Below are positions 1 to 8,501 of a stretch of 64,000 bases of DNA, in pieces (the stretch's first letter is position 1; every line of letters begins with the position of its first letter). The DNA lies in assembly GCA_943787445.1 (NCBI GenBank), contig CALSML010000006.1, positions 1 through 64,000 on the forward strand, in the 5' to 3' direction. Position numbers and translations under genes: made by a program. Source of the DNA: an uncultured Alphaproteobacteria bacterium. GTDB lineage: Bacteria; Pseudomonadota; Alphaproteobacteria; UBA6615. The notes beneath the pieces are model-generated. The model ran no database searches. It was not told where the DNA came from and saw only the letters and a program-made list of their open reading frames with translations.

Positions 1-1663
1 GCATTGTGCAGGGCAGAGCCGCCGATCACCGTGGAGCGTGACCCCATGGTGCCAATGCCGAAAGGCGACCCGGTCGGTGTCGCCGTCGATCACGCGGATG
101 TCCTCGGATTCCAACCCCAGCCGGTCACTGACGATCTGTTTGTAGACCGTTTCGTGGCCTTGTCCCTGGCTCTTGGTGCCCATCAGGATGGTCACCGTGC
201 CGTCAGTGGAAAAACGGACTTCCGAAAAATCCGGCGAGGGTGAGGCCGAGCGCTCGATCGGATTGGCAATGCCGATGCCCCGCAGCTTCCCGCGCGAGCT
301 GGCAGCTTCGGCCTTGCGGGCTTCAAAACCCGGCATAGTCCGCCATTTTCAGAGCTTCGGTCTGGTTGGCGAGGAACTCACCGCAGTCATAGGTCAGGCC
401 CCAGCGCGTTCCTCACCGGCATGCCTTCGGGCGCGATCATGTTCCGGGCCCGCAACTCGGCCGGGTCGATTCCCAGTTCCCGCGCGGCCTCGTCCAGCAT
501 CCGCTCGATCACATAGGTGGCTTCCGGGACGTCCGGCGCCGCGATAGGGCGCGGTCGGGCTGGTGTTCGAATGCACGCTGGTCACGGCCACATGCGCGGC
601 GGGCACGTTGTAGACCCCGATCAGGGTGCCAACATTGGAGAAGACCGAAAGCAGGTTCCGGATCGCCGAGAGATAGGCCCCGATATTGGCGATGGTCCGC
701 ACGCGCAGCCCGACGATCCTGCCGTCGGCATCGAAGGCCAGCTCCGCGTCGGTCACATTGTCCCGGCCGTGTTCGTCGCTCTGGATTGCCTCGCTGCGCT
801 CCGAGGTCCATTTGACCGGGCGTCCGACCTTGCGCGCCGCCCAGAGGGTCAGGCGGTGCTCGATATACTGCCAGCCCTTGGTGCCGAACCCGCCGCCCAC
901 ATCGCGGGAGACGACGCGGATGTTCTGCTCGGGGATCCTGAAGACTCTTCTCGGCCAGCACCTGACGCACCCGGTGGGGGTACTGCACATCGGCATGCAG
1001 GGTGTAGCGGTCCTCGCGGGGGTCGTAGTCGCCGATGGCGCCGCGCGGTTCCATGTAATTGGCAAACACCCGGCTGATCACGAACCGGCGACTTGGTCAC
1101 ATGGGCCGCCCCGGCGAGCGCGGCTTCGGCGGCCTCTGCATTCCCCGACTGGAACAGCCCGACGATGTTGTCCGGGGCCGTCGTCCCAGATCACCGCGTG
1201 CATCCGCTATCCACGGTCGTGGCGGTGTCCGTGATCGATGGGCGGGATGTCGTAATCCACGTCGACCAGTTCGGCGGCGTCGCGCGCCTGATGCAGCGTT
1301 TCCGCGACCACCATCGCCACCGGGTCGCCGACATAGCGCACACGGCCTGAGCGCCAGCGGCGGCTGGGGGCGGTACTTCATGGGCGCGCCATCGGGGCGT
1401 TTCCATTTCGCCGGCATGCCGGGATAGCCCAGCCCGTCCGCCGCGACATCCTCGCCGGTAGAAGATACGGCGAGCACACCGGGTGCGGCCTTCGCCGCCG
1501 CCGCGTCGATCGACTTGATCTCGGCATGGGCGTGGGGCGAGCGCAGGAAGATGGCGTAGCTCTGGCCCGGCAGGTTCACGTCGTTGACGTAGAGGCCGCG
1601 GCCGGTCAGCAGCCGCGGGTCTTCTTCACGCCGGACGCTCTGTCCGATACCAAACTTGCCCAT
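1..1663 (-). CDS. Molybdenum hydroxylase large subunit, form II CoxL-like (partial, frameshifted)
   Basis: Large molybdopterin-binding subunit of the xanthine dehydrogenase/CO dehydrogenase family. It begins at 1663 with [19 protein letters not shown], the usual CoxL-type N-terminus, after an AGGAAA ribosome site. The middle shows the pterin motif [11 protein letters not shown], and the active-site loop reads PYRGAGR. Form I CO dehydrogenases carry AYRCSFR and form II proteins AYRGAGR, so this is a form II or other aldehyde/heteroarene hydroxylase rather than a proven CO oxidiser. The reading frame changes several times (about 1450-1050, 950 and 560-400), and the 3' end lies off the left edge. 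The family assignment is firm; the substrate is unknown. No small or medium subunit is visible upstream, where a FecR gene lies on the same strand. Confidence 0.8.
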
Positions 1664-1689
1664 GGGTTTTCCTCGGTATGTGTTTGCTG

Positions 1690-3157
1690 GCGCGCGGTCT
1701 TGCCATCGCCTTGGGCGACGTATCGCCGCCGTTTTCCGAGTAGGATACTTTCGTCGCCAGAATATTGGCGAGCGCGCCGTCCGTGTTCACCAGAGTCGTA
1801 ATTCACGGCGATGCTGTTATTGCCGCCACTGACATTGGCCCCGGGGAAACTGCCGCTGATGATATTGCCATTTACAATGCTTTCGGTTTCTTCCTGAGTT
1901 GCCTGCGATCCGGTGTTGTCGAACAGATTGTGGATCAGCGGAAAATTGGCCACACCCCCGGCAAATCCGTTACCTGTCGACAGCCGGATATTGCCGCTGG
2001 TTTTGCTATTTCCGAAATCGACGGAATAGGTCACCTCATAGGTGCCGGCGACACCGGTCCCGGCGAGTGCAAAGGCTCCACCGGTAAAATTGAATATACC
2101 CGTGTCGAGCGCGCGTAGCGCGTCCAGATCTGTGATGCCATCCGCGAAGGATTGCTGTTGTTCGGATGCCTCTGCTGGGCGGCGGCCTGATTGGACTTAA
2201 CGATCTGCGCGTTAAACTGACTCAGGGCAGATCCGGCGGATGACCCGAGATTTTGACCACTGCCCTTCAGGATAGATGCACTGGTACTCGCACCCAGGGC
2301 AGGACGAGCCACATTGGCCGGTTTTGTCTGCGAGCCGGTTGCCTGGTTTCGCAATCCCGGACTCGCCGACCTCTGATTGTTCGAAGCCTGTTCAACTTCG
2401 GCCGCGCACCAGCCTGGCGGTTCTGGCCAGGGGATTGCGGGCCGCCACCAAGTGGTCCCGTGATCTGTTGAATGGCATCAGCTGAAAAGCGGACCGGCGG
2501 GGTGGGGGTGCCACCTACGCCGTCGATGGTCGTGCCGAAACCCGGCCGTGTGATTTCAACAGACTGACCGCCATTGTCGACAATAATTCGCGCCGCTTGC
2601 TCATCGGCATTGTTGTCGGGTCCGGGGCCGAGCAGCACCACCTGACTTGATTGCCCGTTCACAACACCCGCCGCGCTTGTGCCGCGAATGCCGATGGTGC
2701 CTACAGGCAACTTGACCGACATCCTGTCCGGCTGTGCCTTGGCAACCTGACCCGACACAAACCGGGAGGTGCCCTTCAGAATGCGTGCGGAAACTTCGCC
2801 GGCACCGGATGCGGGGTAATAGACGAATGTGTCGATGGTCATCGCCGAGGAATGGCCGATCGTGAAGATGGTTTCATCGAGCAGCATGATCTGCAGTCCG
2901 CTCTCGGGACCGGTTTCAATCTCGTCCCCAAGAAAAATTCTGTCGCCGCTTGCGATATCGCGGCCGATCACGTCCGAGAGGGAGCCCGGCGGGCGATCCG
3001 TGGCAGACGCCAACAGAACGTTTCCACGTACGGCCGCCGCATCGCCCGCCTGTTCGGGCGCTGCATGGGCGCTGCCGACCGCAAGCAAAGTGGCAGCAGT
3101 TATAACGAAAGCGTATCGGGAAGGGCCCCGCGAACCGGGGCGCCGGAATGTGCTCAT
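1690..3157 (-). CDS. FecR-domain secreted protein with beta-rich C-terminal domain (frameshifted)
   Basis: The N-terminus is a clear signal peptide (hydrophobic stretch ending GSAHA, residues about 14-31). A FecR domain follows (about 45-200), with stretches such as DETIFTIGHSSAM, LKGTSRFVSG and GTIGIRGTSA. The frame is lost near 2400 and continues as a glycine/serine/threonine-rich beta domain (DALRALDTGIFNF, VDFGNSKTSG). That arrangement is known for exported alphaproteobacterial FecR-like proteins and differs from the membrane-bound sigma regulator FecR. There is no neighbouring ECF sigma factor or TonB receptor, so iron signalling is not supported. It starts 1 nt after the stop of the small upstream gene. 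A further frame change near 1770 hides the true stop; the lower boundary is approximate. Confidence 0.65.
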
Positions 3158-3158
3158 C

Positions 3159-3476
3159 CTAGAACTCGGCGTTGAGTGCGATTCTGCCCTTGTCGGTCAG
3201 TTTGCAGACAAGCCAGTCCGGCTTGATCGGGTTGTCGAACCACGGTTCGGCAAAACCGTGGCGAATGCAGCTCTTGATGGTGCGGTCACTGACCTTCTGA
3301 CCGTCCCGGTCAAACAGGGGAAGTTTGCCGCCGGGCTGTGCCAGACCCCGCGCGAGCCAGTCACGCTGGGCACCACTCAGGGCCCCGCGCGGCTTGGATT
3401 TGCGATCCCCGCGTGGCCGATGCGGCTGTAAGGCAACCACATTGTTTCCGTCTGCAAGTTTTCTGCTGACCGGCAT
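3159..3476 (-). CDS. Conserved hypothetical protein, 105 aa
   Basis: Small basic protein with no signal peptide or membrane segment. The C-terminal half (KVSDRTIKSCIRHGFAEPWF, then PDWLVCKLTDKGRIAL) resembles a small winged-helix-like fold with a terminal beta-hairpin, so nucleic-acid binding is possible but unproven. Its stop is 1 nt before the start of the FecR-domain gene, indicating a two-gene operon. The start faces cutA across a 110-nt divergent promoter region. I do not recognise a named family. Confidence 0.55.
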   Translation of the reverse strand: MPVSRKLADGNNVVALQPHRPRGDRKSKPRGALSGAQRDWLARGLAQPGGKLPLFDRDGQKVSDRTIKSCIRHGFAEPWFDNPIKPDWLVCKLTDKGRIALNAEF

Positions 3477-3586
3477 AATGCCCCCTCAAACCCTCACGAA
3501 GTCCGGTCGAAACGCCGAACTTCGAAGTGGCGGACCGTAGTGTAGAATGAAAGCCACGCCAAGAGTCTGCCACAGAAAGGCCAGAA

Positions 3587-3940
3587 GTGAGCAATTCCGA
3601 GACATCCCACACTGCCAGTATGGTCTATGTCACCTGCGGGTCGATGGATCAGACGCGTGATATCGCCCGTTTCGTGGTCGGCGAGAACCTGGCCGCCTGC
3701 GGCAACATCATTGGTGGCATGCGTTCGATCTATCACTGGGAAGGTGAAGTGCAGGAGGGGGGCGAGGTGCTGCTGATCCTGAAAACCCGGCGTGACCTGG
3801 TCGATACCCTGAGCGCGCGGGTAAAGGAACTGCACAGTTTCGAGGTGCCTTGCGTGGTTGAAATTCCGCTCGGGGCGGGCAATCCGGATTATTTCGATTG
3901 GATCGTGTCGGAAACTTCTGAGGGCAAGGCCCGGGAATAA
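3587..3940 (+). CDS. cutA: Divalent-cation tolerance protein CutA
   Basis: Complete 117-aa CutA1-type protein, a small trimeric cytosolic protein with a ferredoxin-like fold linked to copper/divalent metal tolerance; its biochemical role remains uncertain in the family. Typical features are VYVTCGSMDQTRDIARFVV, the ENLAACGNI segment (about residues 33-41), the YHWEGEVQE strand and LKTRRDLVD. The start is GTG at 3587 behind AGAAAGG. The family usually has about 105-115 residues, so the length is right. It stands alone, followed by intergenic repeats. Confidence 0.92.
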   Translation: MSNSETSHTASMVYVTCGSMDQTRDIARFVVGENLAACGNIIGGMRSIYHWEGEVQEGGEVLLILKTRRDLVDTLSARVKELHSFEVPCVVEIPLGAGNPDYFDWIVSETSEGKARE

Positions 3941-3969
3941 GAGCGGGTTGGTTCACCCCGTTTGCCACC

Positions 3970-4092
3970 CGTCATGCCCGGACCTGATCCGGGCATCCCG
4001 TCTCGGTCTGCGGTGAGATACCCGGATCAAGTCCGGGTATTACGACTGCATTGGGTCCGGGTATGACGTCTGGGTCGGGTCCGGGTATGACG
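3970..4092. repeat. Intergenic inverted repeat, family A (expanded copy)
   Basis: Two facing hairpins, CCCGGACCTGATCCGGG and ACCCGGATCAAGTCCGGGT, separated by the family linker ATCCCGTCTCGGTCTG. Two extra half units follow (GGTCCGGGTATGACG, twice). Part of the 385-nt gene-free stretch 3941-4325, which otherwise holds family B and a short ytoQ leader. Other family A copies lie at 20023, 44734, 53901, 55268, 56365 and 57205. Confidence 0.85.
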
Positions 4093-4122
4093 TTAGGAAC
4101 GCTACAACTGACCGTCTCTCAA

Positions 4123-4224
4123 TGTCATGCCCGCACTTGTTGCGGGCATCCACGTCCATCGGTTCTCCGGCTGCAAATGCGTGACACGCCGACGTGGATG
4201 GCGGGAACAAGTCCGGCCATGACG
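4123..4224. repeat. Intergenic inverted repeat, family B, copy 1
   Basis: About 102 nt. The outer arms read TGTCATGCCCGC and GGCCATGACG; the inner arms CATCCACGTC and GACGTGGATG face each other around a variable centre, so the whole unit can fold as one long cruciform. Three further copies of nearly the same length lie at 8205, 52855 and 57964. Confidence 0.82.
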
Positions 4225-4325
4225 GATGGAGGGTACGATGAAAATTTTGTCGGGAGTCGCAGCTACGCGACCGGTTTGCTATAATGGCTACAACACTGAC
4301 ATTCACAGAAACGCAGGAAAATTCC

Positions 4326-4817
4326 ATGAGCGACAAGGTTTGGAAGATTTATCTGTCAGGCGAAATTCATTCGGACTGGCGCGAGCAGATCATGAATGGC
4401 TGCGCGGAAGCCGGTCTGCCGGTCGAGTTTGCCGGGCCGATCACCGAACATGACGATTCCGATGATTGCGGCGTTGCCGTTTTCGGTGCCGAGCCGGACA
4501 AGTTCTGGCACGACCATCGCGGTGCGCTGCTGAACTCCGTGCGCACCGGCACGCTGATCGACGAGGCCGATGTGGTCGTCGTGCGCTTTGGTGAGAAGTA
4601 CAAGCAGTGGAACGCGGCCTTTGACGCCGGTTACGCGGCCGCCAAGGGCAAGGCGATGATCACGCTGCACCCGGAAGCCCATGACCACGCGCTGAAGGAA
4701 GTGGACTCCGCCGCCAAGGGCGTCGCCCGCGAGCCCTATCAGGTCGTCCAGGCGCTCGCCTATGCCATCAAAGGTGCGATGCCCCAGCAGTGGTATCAGG
4801 CTGAAGCGGCTGAATAG
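4326..4817 (+). CDS. ytoQ: YtoQ family protein
   Basis: 163-aa cytosolic protein of the YtoQ family, related in fold to nucleoside 2-deoxyribosyltransferase-like proteins; no reaction has been established for it. The sequence has the family start WKIYLSGEIHSDWREQI, the VEFAGPITEHDDSDDCG segment and EADVVVVRFGEKYKQWNAAF. An upstream in-frame ATG exists at 4284, but ATG 4326 has AGGAAA seven nucleotides before it and gives the normal length. A hairpin terminator follows. It is convergent with metY. Confidence 0.88.
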   Translation: MSDKVWKIYLSGEIHSDWREQIMNGCAEAGLPVEFAGPITEHDDSDDCGVAVFGAEPDKFWHDHRGALLNSVRTGTLIDEADVVVVRFGEKYKQWNAAFDAGYAAAKGKAMITLHPEAHDHALKEVDSAAKGVAREPYQVVQALAYAIKGAMPQQWYQAEAAE

Positions 4818-4841
4818 GTCGCATTGAAATCTGAATTGAAG

Positions 4842-4874
4842 AAGCCGCGCTTCCGCAAGGTTGCGCGGCTTTTT
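4842..4874 (+). terminator. Rho-independent terminator after ytoQ
   Basis: Perfect 9-bp stem AAGCCGCGC/GCGCGGCTT with a 12-nt loop, followed by a T tract, 24 nt after the ytoQ stop. The stem also reads towards metY, whose stop is at 4880, so it may serve both convergent genes. Confidence 0.85.
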
Positions 4875-4879
4875 CGTAT

Positions 4880-6193
4880 TTACTCCGCCGCCTTCGCCGC
4901 CGCGTAATCCAGCGCTTGGCCCAAATCGGCGAGGATGTCGTCGATGGTTTCCAGCCCGATGGACAGGCGGATCACGTCCGGGCCTGCGCCCGAGGCGATT
5001 TGCTGGTCTTCGGTGAGCTGGCGGTGGGTGGTGGAGGCCGGGTGGATGATCAGCGAGCGGGTGTCTCCCAGATTGGCCAGATGTGATAGCAATTCGACGC
5101 TCTCGACGACCTTTACGCCTGCTTCGTAGCCGCCCTTCACGCCGAAGGTGAAGACCGAGCCGGGGCCCTTGGGCAGATATTTCTGTGCAAGTGCGCGATA
5201 GGGGCTCGATTTCAGGCCCGCATAGGAGACCCATGCGACAGCAGGGTGGCCTTCGAGGAATTCCGCCACGGCCTGAGCATTCTGCAGGTGCCGGTCCATG
5301 CGAACCGGCAGGCTTTCGATACCGGTGATGATGTTGAAGGCGTTCTGGGGCGCCAGTGTTGGGCCGAGGTCACGCAGGGCGACGGCCTTGGCCTTGGTCG
5401 AGAATCCGAAATCCCCAAATGTCTCGTAGAAGGTGAGGCCGTGATAGGCCGGGTCCGGTTCGGTCATGGACGGGAACTTGTCGTTCTGGGCCCAGTCGAA
5501 CCTGCCACTTTCCACCACGACGCCGCCCATGGAGGTGCCGTGGCCGCCGAGAAACTTGGTCATGGAATGGGTGATCAGATCAGCCCCCCATTCGAAGGGC
5601 TTGCAGAGATAGGGGGTCGCCATGGTGTTATCGACGATCAGCGGTATGCCCGTATCCTTTGCAATGGCTGCCACCGGCTCCAGGTCGATGATGATCCCGC
5701 CGGGATTGGCGAGGACTTCGAGGAAAATCGCCTTGGTATTCTTGTCGATGGCATCGCGGAAGTTCTCTGGGTCGGCGGGGTCGACGAAATTCACGTTCCA
5801 GCCGAATTTCTTGAAGGCGTGGGAAAACTGGGTGATCGAGCCGCCATACAAATTGCGGGATGCCACGAAATTGTCGCCCGGGTTCATGAGCACATACATG
5901 GTGAGCATCTGGGCGGCATGGCCCGTGGAACACGCCACCGCGGCGCGTCCGTGTTCCAAGGCCGCGACTTTCTCTTCCAGTGCCGAAACCGTCGGGTTGG
6001 TCAGGCGGGAATAGATGTAGCCGAAGGTCTGCAGGTTGAAGAGCGAGGCCGCGTGGTCGGCATCGTCGAACACATAGGCCGTTGACTGATAGATCGGCAC
6101 ATTGCGTGCGCCGGTCTTCTCGTCGGGGGCGGCCCCGGCATGGATGGCCAGGGTTTCAAAACCCGGCGGGCGTGGGTCGTTGGGGTCGGTCAT
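4880..6193 (-). CDS. metY: O-acetylhomoserine sulfhydrylase (aminocarboxypropyltransferase)
   Basis: PLP enzyme that makes homocysteine from O-acetylhomoserine and sulfide in methionine synthesis. Visible family marks are IHAG, the substrate segment YQSTAYVFDD, GYIYSRLTNPT, the PLP-aspartate region IVDNTMATPY and the Schiff-base lysine in SMTKFLGGHGTSMGG (about residue 213). At 437 aa it has the usual length for MetY, longer than CGS/MetB. Start 6193 (MTDPNDPRPPGF) fits the family; an ATG at 6208 is the alternative. It lies downstream of two CoA-binding proteins, separated by a family C repeat. Confidence 0.93.
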   Translation of the reverse strand: MTDPNDPRPPGFETLAIHAGAAPDEKTGARNVPIYQSTAYVFDDADHAASLFNLQTFGYIYSRLTNPTVSALEEKVAALEHGRAAVACSTGHAAQMLTMYVLMNPGDNFVASRNLYGGSITQFSHAFKKFGWNVNFVDPADPENFRDAIDKNTKAIFLEVLANPGGIIIDLEPVAAIAKDTGIPLIVDNTMATPYLCKPFEWGADLITHSMTKFLGGHGTSMGGVVVESGRFDWAQNDKFPSMTEPDPAYHGLTFYETFGDFGFSTKAKAVALRDLGPTLAPQNAFNIITGIESLPVRMDRHLQNAQAVAEFLEGHPAVAWVSYAGLKSSPYRALAQKYLPKGPGSVFTFGVKGGYEAGVKVVESVELLSHLANLGDTRSLIIHPASTTHRQLTEDQQIASGAGPDVIRLSIGLETIDDILADLGQALDYAAAKAAE

Positions 6194-6215
6194 GGTCTTA
6201 GTGTCCATCCTCGGT

Positions 6216-6317
6216 CGTCGTTCCCGCGAAGGCGGGAACCCATAATCACAAATGCCGAACCTCTTAGATATCAGCAGATATCGGTGTTTACGGATGCCCG
6301 CCTGCGCGGGCATGACG
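6216..6317. repeat. Intergenic inverted repeat, family C, copy 1
   Basis: Hairpin TTCCCGCGAAGGCGGGAA, then about 50 nt, then ATGCCCGCCTGCGCGGGCAT ending in CATGACG. It fills nearly all of the space between the CoA-binding gene stop (6342) and the metY start, so the metY leader carries it. A second full copy is at 54001, and a half copy at 55351. Confidence 0.8.
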
Positions 6318-6341
6318 ATATGTGTTGTGGTCTCTCGTTGC

Positions 6342-6830
6342 CTAGGCCCGTATCTGCCGGGAGCGGCGCGAGGTGATGACTTTGGTGTTGATGCCGCTCC
6401 AGCCGAGTTCGCCGGACAAGCGCGCAAATTCGATTTTCGGACATCGGTCCATGATCACGGTCAGGCCCGCGTCCTCGGCTTTCTTCGCCGCTTCGTCGTG
6501 GCGCACGTTCAGTTGCATCCAGACGACCTTGGCCCCGATCTCGATAGCCTCATCGACAATCGGCGAAACCCGTTCGGAGCGCTGGAAGATATCCACCATG
6601 TCGACCGGCACGGTGATGTCTTTCAGGCTGGTGACAACCTCTTCACCCAAAAGGGTTTGCCCGGCAGAGCCGGGATTGACCGGGATCACCCGATAACCCT
6701 TGTCCTGCATGTACTTCATGGCGAAGTAGCTGGGGCGGTTCCAGTTGGTGCTGGCCCCGACCATGGCGACGGTGTTCACATCGCGCAGGATGCGGCGGAT
6801 CTGCCAGTCGGGGTAGTACAGTTCACGCAT
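6342..6830 (-). CDS. CoA-binding domain protein (YccU-like), second of a tandem pair
   Basis: 162-aa Rossmann-type CoA-binding protein. The nucleotide loop is VAMVGASTNWNRPSY (about residues 21-35), followed by YRVIPVNPGSAGQ, VDMVDIFQRSERV and the conserved VVWMQLNVRH and MDRCPKIEF. It starts eight nucleotides inside the preceding paralogue, with AGGA upstream of ATG 6830, so translation is coupled. Family members bind CoA or disulfide-linked CoA; no enzyme activity is established. The two copies are clearly diverged but keep every motif. Confidence 0.85.
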   Translation of the reverse strand: MRELYYPDWQIRRILRDVNTVAMVGASTNWNRPSYFAMKYMQDKGYRVIPVNPGSAGQTLLGEEVVTSLKDITVPVDMVDIFQRSERVSPIVDEAIEIGAKVVWMQLNVRHDEAAKKAEDAGLTVIMDRCPKIEFARLSGELGWSGINTKVITSRRSRQIRA

Positions 6831-7272
6831 GGGTTTTGTCCTGAGCCGCGTTCTGAAGGCGCGGCAGTTCGATCGCCGGACAGCGATCCATGATGACGGT
6901 GGTACCGGCGGCTTCGGCCTTGGTGGCGTATTCCTCGTTGATGACCTTCAACTGCATCCAGATATAGGGCACGCACAGCGCGATGGCTTCGTCGACCACG
7001 GGCGGCACCTTCCAGGGCAAGCGGAAGATATCGACCATATCTACTTTTTCGGGCAGGTCGGACACGGTGGCGTAGACCTTCTCGCCATGAATCTCCTGAC
7101 CCGCGGCATCCGGATTGACCGGGTAGACCTTGTAGCCCTCGTTCTGCAGATAGCGCATGACCCGCCAACTGGCGCGCGTCTCCCCGCGGGGGCTGGCCCC
7201 CACCAGCGCGATGGTTTTCACCTCGCGGAAGACTTTCGACAGCAGTTCGTCGGAATAGTCGAATTCGCTCAT
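6823..7272 (-). CDS. CoA-binding domain protein (YccU-like), first of a tandem pair
   Basis: 149-aa paralogue of the next gene, with ALVGASPRGETRASW at about residues 22-36, YKVYPVNPDAAGQEI, VDMVDIFRLPWKV, YIWMQLKV and MDRCPAIELPR. The start lies 3 nt after the crotonase-like stop, and the end overlaps the second copy by 8 nt. The three genes therefore form a tight operon leading towards metY. Possible roles are CoA sensing or persulfide/CoA disulfide handling near sulfur assimilation; this is inference from position only. Confidence 0.85.
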   Translation of the reverse strand: MSEFDYSDELLSKVFREVKTIALVGASPRGETRASWRVMRYLQNEGYKVYPVNPDAAGQEIHGEKVYATVSDLPEKVDMVDIFRLPWKVPPVVDEAIALCVPYIWMQLKVINEEYATKAEAAGTTVIMDRCPAIELPRLQNAAQDKTHA

Positions 7273-7275
7273 GGA

Positions 7276-8112
7276 TCAGGAGTCCCCGTCGCGGGGACCC
7301 TGGTCCCATTGGGGGTCACGCTTCTCGACAAAGGCATCGATCCCTTCGGCGGCGTCACGGTCCATCATGTTGCGGGCCATCTCGGCACCGGCGAGGGCAT
7401 AGGCATCGGTGACTCCCATTTCGAGCTGCTTGTAGAACGCGGTCTTGCCGAGAGCCAGTGCATAGGCGCTCTTGCTGGCGAGCTTGCGGGCCAGCGCGTC
7501 GACTTCGGCATTAAGCCGGTTGTCAGGAACAGCAGAATTGATGAGGCCGATTTCGGCTGCGCGCTCTGCACTGATGAAATCTCCGGTGAGCAGCAGGTCC
7601 ATGGCGTGTTTGCGCGACAATGACCGGCCCACCGCAACGCCCGGTGTGGAGCAGAACAGGCCGACATTGATGCCCGAGGTCGCAAAGCGCGCCGATTGCC
7701 CGGCAATTGCCAGATCACAGGTGGCGACAAGCTGGCACCCGGCGGCTGTTGCGAGACCGTCCACCCGCGCGATCACGGGCTGGGGCAGGCGCAGCACCGA
7801 AAGCATCATCTTCGTGCAGGTCGCAAACAAGGTCTTTTGATATTCCAGACTGTAATTCGCCCGCATCTGCTTGAGATTGTGACCGGCACAGAATGCGCGG
7901 GTATCGCCGGCCAGCACGACAACCCGTACGGTCCGATCTTCGGCAATCGCGTCGAGTTCGTTCTGGAGCGCCGCCAGCATGCCCTCCGAGAGGGCATTCA
8001 TCTCCTTGGGTCGATTGAAAGTCAGGGTGGTAACCCCGTCATTATCGCGCCGCAGCAGATAGGGGGCATCTTCTGTTTCAGTGGATTTTTCGGGGGTTTC
8101 GGTGCTGGTCAT
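7276..8112 (-). CDS. Enoyl-CoA hydratase/isomerase family protein, ECHDC3-like
   Basis: 278-aa crotonase-fold protein. Family marks: FNRPKEMNALS, the oxyanion-hole strand FCAGHNLKQM (about residues 72-81), and DGLATAAGCQLVATCDLAIA. The two acidic residues of true hydratases are absent: the first is Q in GCQLV where GCEL is usual, and the second region reads GINVGLFCSTPGVAV. This loop matches the ECHDC3 subgroup, whose reaction is not established. It is first in the operon with the two CoA-binding proteins. Confidence is high for the fold and low for any specific reaction. Confidence 0.85.
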   Translation of the reverse strand: MTSTETPEKSTETEDAPYLLRRDNDGVTTLTFNRPKEMNALSEGMLAALQNELDAIAEDRTVRVVVLAGDTRAFCAGHNLKQMRANYSLEYQKTLFATCTKMMLSVLRLPQPVIARVDGLATAAGCQLVATCDLAIAGQSARFATSGINVGLFCSTPGVAVGRSLSRKHAMDLLLTGDFISAERAAEIGLINSAVPDNRLNAEVDALARKLASKSAYALALGKTAFYKQLEMGVTDAYALAGAEMARNMMDRDAAEGIDAFVEKRDPQWDQGPRDGDS

Positions 8113-8204
8113 GCCGGGTTCCGTATCATTAGCGGGAGATTATACCCTGCGACGTGGTTTTCGCGAAGGGGAGCATGGATGACCACCGAACCAGGTGTAC
8201 TGGT

Positions 8205-8305
8205 TGTCATGTCCGCGCTTGATGCGGGGTCTCCACGCCGGTATGGCCCTCGCATATTTGCCGTGACTCGCCCGCGTGGATGGCCCGAACACGTCCGGCG
8301 ATGAC
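8205..8305. repeat. Intergenic inverted repeat, family B, copy 2
   Basis: About 101 nt, from TGTCATGTCCGCGCTTGATG to GTCCGGCGATGACA, with inner arms TCTCCACGCC and CGCGTGGATGG. It sits between the ECHDC3-like start (8112) and the rplM promoter. The 389-nt gene-free stretch 8113-8501 holds this element, the rplM promoter and its leader; the first 90 nt show nothing else. Confidence 0.78.
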
Positions 8306-8375
8306 AAACACAAGCAGACTTGCGGTACTATAATACCGTTTGTATAAGCCTCTGCGTTTCCATGCATTTTTCGGT

Positions 8376-8404
8376 TTGACATCCCATTTGGGCTGCCATA
8401 AAAC
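8376..8404 (+). promoter_or_regulatory. Likely sigma-70 promoter of rplM-rpsI
   Basis: TTGACA at 8376-8381, a 17-nt spacer, then TAAAAC at 8399-8404. Perfect -35 and 4/6 -10 at optimal spacing, about 100 nt upstream of rplM. The leader contains an imperfect hairpin (CCGCTGCCCGAGCG/CGCTCTGGTGGCGG, 8413-8442) that could be an autoregulatory site, though I do not recognise a known L13 leader. Confidence 0.65.
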
Positions 8405-8501
8405 CCTCCAGCCGCTGCCCGAGCGTTTGCGCTCTGGTGGCGGTGACTTGTTCGTGCAACGACGCCGGGCAAAGAATTAGCAAGAGAAGGTGGCCAGGGC
8501 C

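Noticed and set aside
3970-4224. CRISPR array
   Set aside because: Repeats are palindromic, unequal in spacing, without spacers of constant size and without cas genes.
4880-6342. SAM-type riboswitch before metY
   Set aside because: The whole space before metY is filled by a family C repeat; no SAM-II or SAM-I core is visible.
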